From an uncultured Gammaproteobacteria bacterium (GTDB lineage Bacteria > Pseudomonadota > Gammaproteobacteria > HK1): DNA of 64,000 nucleotides. Below, piece by piece: positions 9,264 through 16,881 of the stretch. The number at the start of each line of letters is the position of its first letter. Positions within the stretch are counted from its first letter, which is position 1. The notes under the pieces are model-generated. The model ran no database searches, was not told the DNA's origin, and saw only the letters and a program-made list of their open reading frames with translations. The DNA lies in assembly GCA_958295465.1 (NCBI GenBank), contig OY282353.1:4331001-4395000 (forward strand), in the 5' to 3' direction. The position numbers and the translations under genes are program-made.

Positions 9264-9632
9264 GCGTGGTACGACTCCTCAAGCTTCGCTGCACCCGCCG
9301 GGGCGCGCGGCCCCCGGGGCGGCGGAGATGCCGAGGCGCCGGCACCGGGGATGCCGGAACGTATTCTCGAACGCCGTGAGGCCGTTCGTTCCTCCCTGTC
9401 TGTCCGCGGCCCGGAGGTCACCGGAAGACCGTGCCCCGGCCGGACCGCTCGCCCGGCCCGATGCCGCACGGCGTGGCGCGTCTCGGAGGCCGCCGGCCGG
9501 GCACCCGATCAAAGGTGCATCAATGGGGTTGCCCGGACGTATTTCAACCCTTGCCGGGCCGGGGATTTGACAATGGCCGGCCGGACCCTCATATCCGCGC
9601 GCATCACCCGGATTGCTCCCGGAGGAAGCTCC
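9264..9632. other. Divergent intergenic region between the gldA-like gene and degP
   Basis: This gap carries the promoters for both directions. No gene is supported; open frames here are low-complexity Pro/Arg/Ala translations typical of GC-rich DNA. The only clear signal is the sigma70-like promoter ahead of degP (listed separately). Confidence 0.5.
9567..9595 (+). promoter_or_regulatory. Candidate sigma70 promoter of the DegP-like protease gene
   Basis: A perfect TTGACA at 9567-9572 is followed after 17 bp by CATATC (9590-9595), a moderate -10. Transcription would start near 9602, about 30 nt before the ATG at 9633 and its GGAGG at 9621-9625. This geometry argues against the in-frame ATG at 9573 as the true start. 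No sigmaE-type box was recognised. Confidence 0.4.
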
Positions 9633-11030
9633 ATGAACGGCCAGGCGAAATCATTTCCATGGCGGTGGGCGGCCGCCGCGACGGTCGCCGCGACATGCGC
9701 CCTCGCCACGAACGGCACCGTGCACGCGGCGACCCCGCCATTGCCGCTGCGCGACGGCGTCCCGACCCTCGCGCCGCTGCTGGAGAAGGTGACCCCCGCG
9801 GTGGTCAACATCTCGGTCGCGACGATGGCTCCCGAACGCTACAACCCCCTGTTCCGGGACCCCTTCTTCCGCCGCTTCTTCGATCTGCCGGACGACGCGC
9901 CGGCGAGACCGCGCCAGAGTGCGGGCTCCGGGGTGATCGTCGATGCCGGGCAGGGTCTCGTCCTGACCAACCATCACGTGGTGGAGAAGGCCGAAGAAGT
10001 GATGGTCACCCTCAAGGATAGGCGCCGCTTCGAGGCCGACATCCTCGGCAGCGACCCGGGCACCGACATCGCATTGCTGAAGATCGAGGCGGAGGGACTT
10101 GCCTCACTCCCGTTCGGAGACAGCGACGTACTCCGGGTCGGCGATTTCGTCATCGCCATCGGCAACCCCTTCGGGCTCGGCCAGACCGTCACCTCCGGGA
10201 TCGTGAGCGCGCTCGGGCGCAGCGGGATCAACGTCGAGGGCTACGAGGACTTCATCCAGACCGACGCCTCGATCAATCCGGGCAACTCGGGGGGCGCGCT
10301 CGTGAACCTGCACGGCGAGCTGGTCGGCATCAATACCGCGATCATCGGGCCGTCCGGCGGCAACGTGGGTATCGGCTTCGCGGTGCCCGTCAACATCGCC
10401 ACCGCGGTGATGCGTCAGCTCGAAGAGCACGGCGAGATGCAGCGCGGGCGGATCGGGGTCATGATCCAGGACCTCACCCCGGACCTCGCCGAAGCGCTGG
10501 ATCTCGACGTCGCACGAGGCACGCTCATCTCCCGCGTCGAGTCGGGCTCGCCGGCCGAGGACGCGGGACTCCAGGCCGGCGACGTGATCGTCGCGGTGAA
10601 CGGGTCGGAGGTGGAGGGCTCGCGCGATCTCAGGAATGCCATCGGGATGGTTCGAGTCGGCGAGGAAATCACGGTCGAGGTCCAGCGCGAGCAACGCCGC
10701 ATCCGGCTCGCCGTCCGTGTCGGCGGTGCGGAGACCGGAATGCGCCTTGGATCCGTGGACATTCCCCCCGCGCTTCGAGGGGCGGCGCTTCGCGACCTCC
10801 GGCCGGGCGACCCGGGCCACGACCGCATCGAAGGTGTCATCGCCGCGGAGGTCGAGCCCGGCTCGCCGGCCGCCCGCAACGGCATCCGGCCGGGCGACGT
10901 CATCGTGGCCGTGAACCGGCGCCGCGTGCGTAACAGCGAGGAGCTGGAAGCCGCGTTCGAGCAGGCCGGCCGCGTGCTCGCGCTCAACATCGTGCGTGGC
11001 AACGGCCAGTTGTTCATCGTCATCCGCTGA
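9633..11030 (+). CDS. Do family periplasmic serine protease (DegP/DegQ-like)
   Basis: A 465-residue HtrA-family protease/chaperone that degrades or refolds misfolded envelope proteins. Residues 1-33 are a signal peptide (hydrophobic AAAATVAATCALA, cleavage near VHAA). The chymotrypsin-like domain has the triad His115 (TNHHVV), Asp145 (GTDIALLK) and Ser219 (NPGNSGGAL). Two PDZ domains follow, starting near GRIGVMIQDLTP and near the second block ending in PGDVIVAVNRRR, so the layout is that of DegP/DegQ rather than DegS. The start is fixed by GGAGG 7 nt upstream of ATG 9633. It stands alone, divergent from the ABC block. DegP and DegQ cannot be separated by eye. Confidence 0.95.
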   Translation: MNGQAKSFPWRWAAAATVAATCALATNGTVHAATPPLPLRDGVPTLAPLLEKVTPAVVNISVATMAPERYNPLFRDPFFRRFFDLPDDAPARPRQSAGSGVIVDAGQGLVLTNHHVVEKAEEVMVTLKDRRRFEADILGSDPGTDIALLKIEAEGLASLPFGDSDVLRVGDFVIAIGNPFGLGQTVTSGIVSALGRSGINVEGYEDFIQTDASINPGNSGGALVNLHGELVGINTAIIGPSGGNVGIGFAVPVNIATAVMRQLEEHGEMQRGRIGVMIQDLTPDLAEALDLDVARGTLISRVESGSPAEDAGLQAGDVIVAVNGSEVEGSRDLRNAIGMVRVGEEITVEVQREQRRIRLAVRVGGAETGMRLGSVDIPPALRGAALRDLRPGDPGHDRIEGVIAAEVEPGSPAARNGIRPGDVIVAVNRRRVRNSEELEAAFEQAGRVLALNIVRGNGQLFIVIR

Positions 11031-11196
11031 TCGGCGCCGTGCTGCGGCTTCCGCCCCGGCGCTCCTCGGATCATGGCCTGGGTGCCGCCGGGGCACTGGC
11101 CAAAGGGCTGAGCGAAAGCGGGAGACGTGGCCGGAGCGGGAGATTCGGAAGGGCGTCGCGGGCTCGGAGGCATCCGAGCCCGAAAGGCTGGAGGCG

Positions 11197-11382
11197 CTAT
11201 GACTCGCCTGGCTGCGCGCGTCCGGTGAATCCGAGCCCTTCGAGCAGTCCGCCGATTCGGGCGGTTTCCTTCTCGACGGCGGCGAGCCGCGCCTCGACCC
11301 GGTCGATCCGTCCGCCGAGTCGAAGCACGAGGCCGGCAAGCGAGATCCAGCCGGCGAGAATGGCGATGAGTTCCGGCGACAT
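11197..11382 (-). CDS. Small membrane-anchored coiled-coil protein
   Basis: A 61-residue protein with an N-terminal transmembrane helix (ELIAILAGWISLAGLVLRL) followed by a short heptad-like stretch (RIDRVEARLAAVEKETARIG) and a Leu/Gly-rich end. Similar tiny 'MSPELIAIL...' proteins occur widely in Proteobacteria without known function; that is recollection of the family look, not a search. ATG 11382 is chosen; GTG at 11388 would add two residues. It is antisense to and convergent with degP across a 166-bp gap without a clear terminator. Confidence 0.65.
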   Translation of the reverse strand: MSPELIAILAGWISLAGLVLRLGGRIDRVEARLAAVEKETARIGGLLEGLGFTGRAQPGES

Positions 11383-11615
11383 GGGCACACCGTATCATGG
11401 ACTCATGCAGGCCACACTTCGCGGCGAGCCCGTCAGACGTAGGACAAGGCCCCGAATTTCGCGAACAATCCATGATCCCGATCGCCGCCGCGGATCGGAG
11501 GTCGTCCGTCCTTCCGCGTATCCATCCGCCCGGCTGTCCTGCAAGTCCCGGATTTCGGGAGCGCCGGAGCACCGGATATACTTGCCGGCCTGACCCACAC
11601 GCCCATCTTTCGACC

Positions 11616-12014
11616 ATGACCGCATCCCTGTTCCACATGATCCCGGGTGGAGCCCGGCCGGTGGCGCCGTACAGCCACGCGGTCGAGGCGGACGGCTGGG
11701 TCTTCCTCACCGGCCAGATCCCGAACCATCCCGAAGACGACGCGCGGCCGTTCCCGCCGGCCATCGAAGACCAGACGCGACGGGTGATGGACAACCTCGC
11801 CATCGTGCTCGAAGGCGTCGGGCTCGGTCTCGGGCACGTGGTGGCGGCCCGCGTCTTCCTCACCCACTTCGAGGAGGACTACGAGCGGATGAACGACGTG
11901 TATCTGTCGTACTTTCCGCCGGACCGGCTGCCGGCGAGGACCTGCATCGGGGTGACCACGCTGGCGCGCAATGCGCGGATCGAGATCGACTTCATCGCGC
12001 GCCGCCCCGATTGA
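11616..12014 (+). CDS. RidA family protein (enamine/imine deaminase or related)
   Basis: A 132-residue YjgF/YER057c/UK114 family member. RidA hydrolyses reactive 2-aminoacrylate-type enamines and forms trimers. Family landmarks are APYSHAVEADGWVFLTGQIP near the N-terminus, LSYFPPDRLPARTCIGVTTL and the final IEIDFIARR. The catalytic Arg of true RidA lies in the PARTCIGV region and is present. The start ATG 11616 gives the family's normal length. The gene lies alone on the plus strand; the degraded DUF523 gene follows in the next 230 bp. Confidence 0.92.
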   Translation: MTASLFHMIPGGARPVAPYSHAVEADGWVFLTGQIPNHPEDDARPFPPAIEDQTRRVMDNLAIVLEGVGLGLGHVVAARVFLTHFEEDYERMNDVYLSYFPPDRLPARTCIGVTTLARNARIEIDFIARRPD

Positions 12015-12063
12015 ACCGGGCCAATCGCTCGCCACGGCGGGTATCCCGGCCGAGTCCCCCGGC

Positions 12064-12240
12064 CATTCCGAGCCACCCGAGCGGATCCCCGTCGGCGCGA
12101 GCCGCTGCCTGCTCGGCGATGCGGTCCGCTACGACGGCGGACACAAGCACGACCGTTACGTCGAGATGCAGCACTCCCTGGAGATGCAGCACTACCTGGA
12201 GCCGTATCCCGATGACCTTGGGCTCGGGAACCATCTCTGA
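12064..12240 (+). pseudogene. Collapsed DUF523/DUF1722 (YbgA-like) gene: head joined to tail
   Basis: The reading frame ending at TGA 12238-12240 contains IPVGASRCLLGDAVRYDGGH, continuing KHDRY, which is the N-terminal signature of DUF523 proteins (family form: IPVGISSCLLGxxVRYDGGHK). About ten residues later it reads YLEPYPDDLGLGNHL, which matches the C-terminal end of the DUF1722 domain in the same fused family. The roughly 280 residues between are missing. The join carries an 18-bp tandem repeat (GAGATGCAGCACTCCCTG, then a near copy). No start codon with a ribosome site was found. Read as an internally deleted pseudogene; boundaries are approximate. Confidence 0.6.
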
Positions 12241-12350
12241 CTCCGCAACCGGGGACGCAACGGCGGGGCGGACGACCGCTGCCGCCGGAAGACTGCGCGA
12301 TGCGAGTCCGGCACGGACGTCCCGAGCTTGCAGGCCCTGGTCCGGCTTGG

Positions 12351-13637
12351 TCAGGACGCAGGGACCGGCCGGCCGTCGGCTCCGTCGTATGCGACCCCCA
12401 GGAAGTCCAGAATGGTGGGCGCGACGTCCACCGCGTTCGTCCGCGTCTCGATGCGCCGTGCCCGGCCGGAGCCGTCGTCGATGATCAGCACCGGGTTGGT
12501 CTCGTACCGGCCGAGCCCGCCATGCTGGCCCCGTCCGGGCGCGTCGATACTCGAGAACCGGCAGCCCGCGACGTGGGAGATGCCGGGGATGCCGAACCGG
12601 TTCGGCGCGTCGCGCCCGGCCATTGCGAACGCGATGGCGAGCCCCCCATCTTCGCGCTGCCCCACCTCGGCGAGCGCGGCGCCCGCGAACACCGGACCGC
12701 ACCACGGCTGGCGCTCCAACCACTCGACGACGTCGTCGCGCCGTGGCCACGCCCCGTTCGACAGGTAGACCAGCGCGCCCATGCCACTGGATGCGAGGAC
12801 CACGTCGCTCGATCCGGCATCGGCCTTGAGCCCCGCATCGATCATCAACGCCTCGACCGGGATGACCTGGTCGGTGGTCTCGTGCCCATGGTCGGAGCAC
12901 ACCACGAGCAGCACCTCCTCGCCACGGTCGCGCATCCGCCCGACCGCCGCGACGACGTCCGCAACGTTCGCGTCCGCCGCCCGCACCAGCGCGCGGTGTT
13001 CGCCGGAGCCGAGCTCCATGACATGCTGGGAGTGGTCGGGCTCGCAGAGCCACAGCGTATGCAAAGCGTATCCGCCCGGTGCGTCGAGCGCCGCGCAGAA
13101 CCGGCGGGTGGTCTCGCGGTCGCCGGAAGCGTCATACGTGACGTCGAGATGCTCCGGCCCGTCCACCGGCTCGAACCCCGACCGGTGGGACCCGCTGCGG
13201 TGCAGCAGCAGTCCGTGTCCGTCCGGGTCCTGCATGTGGGCGGCGCCCGCCGAGGAATTGAGCCAGCTCGCCGCCCCGCCGTGCCCGCGCAGCCGCTCGC
13301 TCAGGGTGGGCCGGCGCAGGGTGCGCCCCGTCGCCCGGCGAAGCCTCTCGCGAAACTCCGGCGGCCCCACCGGCACCGGAACGAGACCATCTCCTTCGTC
13401 GAGCGCGATGACGTTGCCGTGCAGCCCGTGGGAGGCGGGAAAGCACCCGGTGGCCAGCGATGCGGAGTTCACCCTGGTCGCAGAGGGGAAGACCGATCGG
13501 TGGTCGGGGTACCACCGCGCGCTCGCCGCGAGCCGATACAGGTTCGGCGTGAACGCATCGCTTACCAGGTCGCCGCGCAATCCATCGACCACGACGAGGA
13601 CCGCGCGACGCTCAGACGGCATGGGCTGCCGTCCCAT
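12351..13637 (-). CDS. Alkaline phosphatase family protein (nucleotide pyrophosphatase/phosphodiesterase-like)
   Basis: A 428-residue member of the alkaline phosphatase superfamily. The first metal motif is VVVDGLRGD; the nucleophile region is VFPSATRVNSASLATG with Thr/Ser candidates. Further metal ligands are EPDHSQH and CSDHGHE. The C-terminal RTNAVDVAPTILDFLGV is the usual end of sulfatase/phosphodiesterase folds. No signal peptide is evident, so a cytoplasmic enzyme is likely. The substrate is unclear: such proteins hydrolyse phosphodiesters, phosphonates or pyrophosphates. MPSERR (ATG 13622) is an alternative start. It may share a transcript with the Uma2 gene's region, but orientation and gaps give no firm operon. 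Confidence 0.85.
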   Translation of the reverse strand: MGRQPMPSERRAVLVVVDGLRGDLVSDAFTPNLYRLAASARWYPDHRSVFPSATRVNSASLATGCFPASHGLHGNVIALDEGDGLVPVPVGPPEFRERLRRATGRTLRRPTLSERLRGHGGAASWLNSSAGAAHMQDPDGHGLLLHRSGSHRSGFEPVDGPEHLDVTYDASGDRETTRRFCAALDAPGGYALHTLWLCEPDHSQHVMELGSGEHRALVRAADANVADVVAAVGRMRDRGEEVLLVVCSDHGHETTDQVIPVEALMIDAGLKADAGSSDVVLASSGMGALVYLSNGAWPRRDDVVEWLERQPWCGPVFAGAALAEVGQREDGGLAIAFAMAGRDAPNRFGIPGISHVAGCRFSSIDAPGRGQHGGLGRYETNPVLIIDDGSGRARRIETRTNAVDVAPTILDFLGVAYDGADGRPVPAS

Positions 13638-13695
13638 GATTAACGACTCGGGGGGAGCCGGTGCTCATCGGCGGTCGTCCGGTCTGCTCGACTTG

Positions 13696-14268
13696 TCAGA
13701 TCCAGAGATCGTCGAGTGAGATTGATACACCGGGTAGCATGGACAGGGCAACGGATTCGGAGTTCTCCGGGCGGAGCAGCTCTCGATACCCCCTTCTTGT
13801 CGGATGGCGATGGACTTCCAGATTCCGTGCGTTCAAATCGACCAGCCAGACCTCCGGAATGCCGTGTCGCGCGTAAAGAGGCATCTTGATATCCCGATCA
13901 TAGCCCAGGGAAGTGTCGGCGATTTCTACGAGCAGGAGGATGTCCTCCGGCGCCGGATGGGAGTTCCTGTAGAAGTCCGCCCTGTTTCGCAAGACGGCAA
14001 TATCCGGCTGCGGTTCGGATCGCTCTGCCAGCAAGACAGGGTTCCGGGGAGACAGGATTGCACGCCCGTCCAGTGCTTGATTGAACAAGCTGGTCAAACG
14101 CATGACCGTGCCGGCATGGAGACTTCCGATCGGAGCCATGTCGATCAACTCCCCTTCTATAAGTTCGACACGGTCGTCTTCAGAAAAAATACCGACCTCT
14201 CCCATCCTGTGAAAGTCATGGGTCGTGAGGAGATGCCGAATGGGTTTCCGGACCGCTTGAATCGCCAT
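13696..14268 (-). CDS. Uma2 family endonuclease-like protein (DUF820)
   Basis: A 190-residue PD-(D/E)XK-fold protein of the Uma2/DUF820 family. Features: RVELIEGELIDMAPIGSLHA (E and following residues belong to the fold's first motif), EPQPDIAVLRNRADFY, LLLVEIADTSLGYDRDIKMP with the E-x-x-x-(12)-K active-site spacing, and YARHGIPEVWLVDL. Members are abundant in cyanobacteria and scattered in other phyla, often as isolated genes; nuclease activity is inferred from fold. The gene has a clear AAGGAG before ATG 14268 and somewhat lower GC than its neighbours, consistent with acquisition by transfer. Confidence 0.9.
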   Translation of the reverse strand: MAIQAVRKPIRHLLTTHDFHRMGEVGIFSEDDRVELIEGELIDMAPIGSLHAGTVMRLTSLFNQALDGRAILSPRNPVLLAERSEPQPDIAVLRNRADFYRNSHPAPEDILLLVEIADTSLGYDRDIKMPLYARHGIPEVWLVDLNARNLEVHRHPTRRGYRELLRPENSESVALSMLPGVSISLDDLWI

Positions 14269-14443
14269 CGGAGCACTCCTTCAGATAGATCGAGGTCCGA
14301 CATCCGGTGCGCGTCGGCTCCACCACGACCATACTGACGAATGCGAGTTGTCCTGTCCAACCGGCAATGCCGTCTGCCGGCTCATTGTATCGACGGAACG
14401 GCGTTCACGGATCTCGACAACCCTGCCACCCCTTGAAGTCCGC

Positions 14444-15673
14444 TCAGAAGAAGCGCGACAGAGTGAGCTGTACGTAGTCGTCGCGTTGGAGCGGAAACAT
14501 CGGGTCGTCGCCTTCGACTCCAATCCAGGCCCGCGCCTCGAGCTCGACCTTCCAGCGTTCGCCGATGCGTCGCGACGCTTCGAGACTGAGGGTCGTCGCG
14601 TCGCCTTCGACGTCGGCGATGACGCCCGCGAGGAAATCGGTGCCGGCCTCGTCGTTGAGCGCAAGGCGCACGCCCGCGAAGACGTCGTTCTCGAGCGGCT
14701 GCGGGGCATTGCCGCCCCGCCCGTCGAACAGGTGCTCGACGAGCAGGCCCAGGTCCGTGCCGCTCTCGTCGATGCCGAACCACGTGTACTCGAAGCCGGC
14801 GACCCATGCCAGGTAGGAACCTCCCGGCCCCGATTCATGGAGCGCCTCGAGCTTCCACAGCATGGCGTCCCGGGTGGCTTGCAGATCGAGCGAGGTGCGA
14901 TGCACGACGTCGTAACGGGGCGCAAGCACCGCCCCGGCCGGGCGGCATCCGGATGTGAGCGCCGGCCTGCCGTCGGCGCAAACCGGCAGGGGCCGGAGCC
15001 GCGGCTCCCGGCTCGTGCCGTGGAAGTGGGCCACGCCGACGTCGAAATCCCCGATCGCATGTGACCACCGCACCGCATGGTCGACACGCTGCCGGCCCGC
15101 ACCGGACTCGTAGGTGGCGCGGTCCGTATCGACGAACGGCTCGGAGCGCAGGCGCCCCTCCCGCCCCGGAAAGGTCCGCTCGCGAAACCCCGGCAGCACG
15201 AAGAAGTCGAGAGTGCCCCAGTCGCGGATGAGGGTGAGGTTGACGAGGGGCTGCCCGAGCTTGTCCTCGCGATCGACGTTCTCCACGAGGTCCGTTTGAT
15301 TGACGACGTCGACGAGATGGCGGGACTCGGTGACCCCCCAGAACACGCGGCCGATGCCGATGCGAAGCTCCGACGCCTCGAACACCCGCTGGTAGAGCAG
15401 CTCCCGCACGTCGAAGTGCGTGCGCCCGTCGTCCGCGGTGTCGAGTCGCAGGAACGGCGTGAACAGCAGGCTCTGCCGACCGTCGTCGAAAGCGTGATGG
15501 AGCTCGGGCTGAACCGCGAGCGAGAGGCCGTGGCGGTTCTGGCCGGGATGCGCGGGGGACTGCGTGAAGCCGCGTGGTTCGAACGCGAGGTGGCCGCTGA
15601 GCTCGACCGCGCCGGATGAGGGCGCGAGCGCGAGCAGCGTCGCCGCCGCGAGAACCGCCCGGCTTTGTTTCAC
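14444..15673 (-). CDS. Putative outer-membrane beta-barrel protein (DUF1302-like) of an MMPL/LolA-like cassette
   Basis: A 409-residue protein with a signal peptide (KQSRAVLAAATLLALAPSSGA). It is rich in alternating aromatic/polar strands (HFDVRELLYQRVFEASELRI, WRVE-like strands) and ends in LTLSRFF; a C-terminal Phe is the outer-membrane insertion signal for barrel proteins. GRVFWGVTESRHLVDVVNQT is the motif most like DUF1302 family proteins. It follows the lipoprotein-sorting-protein gene on the same strand, and such barrels commonly accompany MMPL transporters. The GTG at 15673 is chosen because the signal peptide starts there; the frame remains open upstream with low-complexity sequence. 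The ribosome site is weak. Confidence 0.75.
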   Translation of the reverse strand: MKQSRAVLAAATLLALAPSSGAVELSGHLAFEPRGFTQSPAHPGQNRHGLSLAVQPELHHAFDDGRQSLLFTPFLRLDTADDGRTHFDVRELLYQRVFEASELRIGIGRVFWGVTESRHLVDVVNQTDLVENVDREDKLGQPLVNLTLIRDWGTLDFFVLPGFRERTFPGREGRLRSEPFVDTDRATYESGAGRQRVDHAVRWSHAIGDFDVGVAHFHGTSREPRLRPLPVCADGRPALTSGCRPAGAVLAPRYDVVHRTSLDLQATRDAMLWKLEALHESGPGGSYLAWVAGFEYTWFGIDESGTDLGLLVEHLFDGRGGNAPQPLENDVFAGVRLALNDEAGTDFLAGVIADVEGDATTLSLEASRRIGERWKVELEARAWIGVEGDDPMFPLQRDDYVQLTLSRFF

Positions 15674-15917
15674 CCCGGGTTCGACCCTGACCCGACGAAG
15701 CCGGAAGCAGGCGCCTGTCTTGAGCCTCGGAACGGCGCGTCCTGCGCGGACGCGGGCGTCTCGCCCGTTTGCCATGTGGCGGGCCTCCGGTGGCGGACCT
15801 TCGGTGGCGGACCTCCGGTCCGCGCTTGCGGGCGGGACGCCCGTGTCCCCATGGGGTACGCCGCTCCCAGGATGGCCCGCGGTCCCAGGGCGCGCCGCTC
15901 CCGGGTTCACCCCCACC

Positions 15918-16712
15918 TCACCGCGCCCGCTTCAGCGCGTTCCGGTCGAAGTCGCGCTCGCCGAGCCCGGTGCCGAAGCGGTAGTCGCTCCACCGGAGCT
16001 CGGTGCTCTTGCCGTTCTGGTGGTTCACCATGTGTATCAGGCCGGGACGCCAGTATCGGCCGGCATACTGCCGGTAGTCCTTCATCGTGAGCGTCTTGAG
16101 CAGCGCGTCCTTCCGGTCGTGGAACTCGATCCTGACCACTTGCCACATCTCGCCGTCGATCCACGCGATCTGGCGCGTATACCCGGAATGCTCGTATTCG
16201 GGATAGCGCTCGACGACCATCGTCTTCCTGCCGTCGAGCGCCTCGTCGCGCAGCCACTTGTAGCGGTACTTCTCGACCTCCTGGGACGTGAGATCCTCGT
16301 AGGCGAACTCGCTGCCCATGAACGGCCCCGACTTGTTCGCGGACGAGATCCGCTTGACCCGCTTCAGCGCCGGCAGGTAGAGCCACTGGTCGTCGGGCTT
16401 CGTCGCATGGGTGATGCTCAGGAACGCGGAGCCCTTCACGTCCCGCGGGCTGTCGAACACGGTGAGGCTCCGGTCGCCGTCGCCCTCGACCTCCAGGGTG
16501 CTGACGCGGATCGCCCGGCGGCTCTCCTGCCCCTGCCGGTTGCGCAGGATCATGGCCAGCTTTGCGCGCTGGTCGCCCCAGCCGCGGTCGCGGCGGTCCA
16601 TCTCCTGGGCGATCGCGAGGCCCTTCTCCTCGGGCGATTCCGCCCCGGCGTCAGGCGGGAGTGCGACCGCCAGCAGCGCGATCAACGGCAGCGCTTTCAT
16701 CGCTGCCTTCAT
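15918..16712 (-). CDS. Outer membrane lipoprotein-sorting protein (LolA/LolB-like fold)
   Basis: A 264-residue periplasmic protein of the outer-membrane lipoprotein-sorting family. It has a signal peptide (MKALPLIALLAVALPPDAGA) and the typical motifs DPVRDVKGSAFL-like DSPRDVKGSAFLSITH, DDQWLYLPALKRVKRISSAN and FMGSEFAYEDLTSQEVEKYR. It is thought to carry a lipid or lipoprotein between the adjacent MMPL transporter and the outer membrane. AAGGAG lies about 6 nt before ATG 16712. The frame is open to 16859 because the start region is tandemly duplicated (see repeat at 16748-16881), so a second signal-peptide copy sits in frame upstream. Confidence 0.88.
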   Translation of the reverse strand: MKAAMKALPLIALLAVALPPDAGAESPEEKGLAIAQEMDRRDRGWGDQRAKLAMILRNRQGQESRRAIRVSTLEVEGDGDRSLTVFDSPRDVKGSAFLSITHATKPDDQWLYLPALKRVKRISSANKSGPFMGSEFAYEDLTSQEVEKYRYKWLRDEALDGRKTMVVERYPEYEHSGYTRQIAWIDGEMWQVVRIEFHDRKDALLKTLTMKDYRQYAGRYWRPGLIHMVNHQNGKSTELRWSDYRFGTGLGERDFDRNALKRAR

Positions 16713-16881
16713 CGGAGTCTCCTTCATTCGGTGTGTCCCTCGACCTTCATGGGTATTCTCCTCGGGTGATTCCGCACCGGCTTCAGGCGGGAGCGCGACC
16801 GCCAGCAGCGCGATCGACGGCAGTGCGTTTTTCGCTACCTTCACCGGTGTCTCCTTCATCGACGTGTCCTTCGACCTTCAT
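16619..16881 (-). repeat. Tandem duplication of the LolA-like gene's start region (about 131 bp x 2)
   Basis: Two imperfect copies run head to tail. Each begins with ATGAAGGTCGA (at 16881 and 16750, minus strand), continues through ATGAAGGAGAC (16859 and 16727), a start codon and the signal-peptide coding sequence, and ends with GAATCxCCCGAGGAGAA. The spacing is 131-132 bp, with one single-base indel. The upstream copy encodes VKVAKNALPSIALLAVALPP; the downstream copy is the functional signal peptide. The upstream copy also supplies the last codons of the MMPL gene, which ends at 16783 inside it. Confidence 0.85.

Noticed and set aside
8310..9632. In-frame 5' extension of the DegP gene back to 8310
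   Set aside because: The extension is antisense to the clear ABC ATPase gene and low-complexity; a promoter, ribosome site and signal peptide mark the start at 9633.
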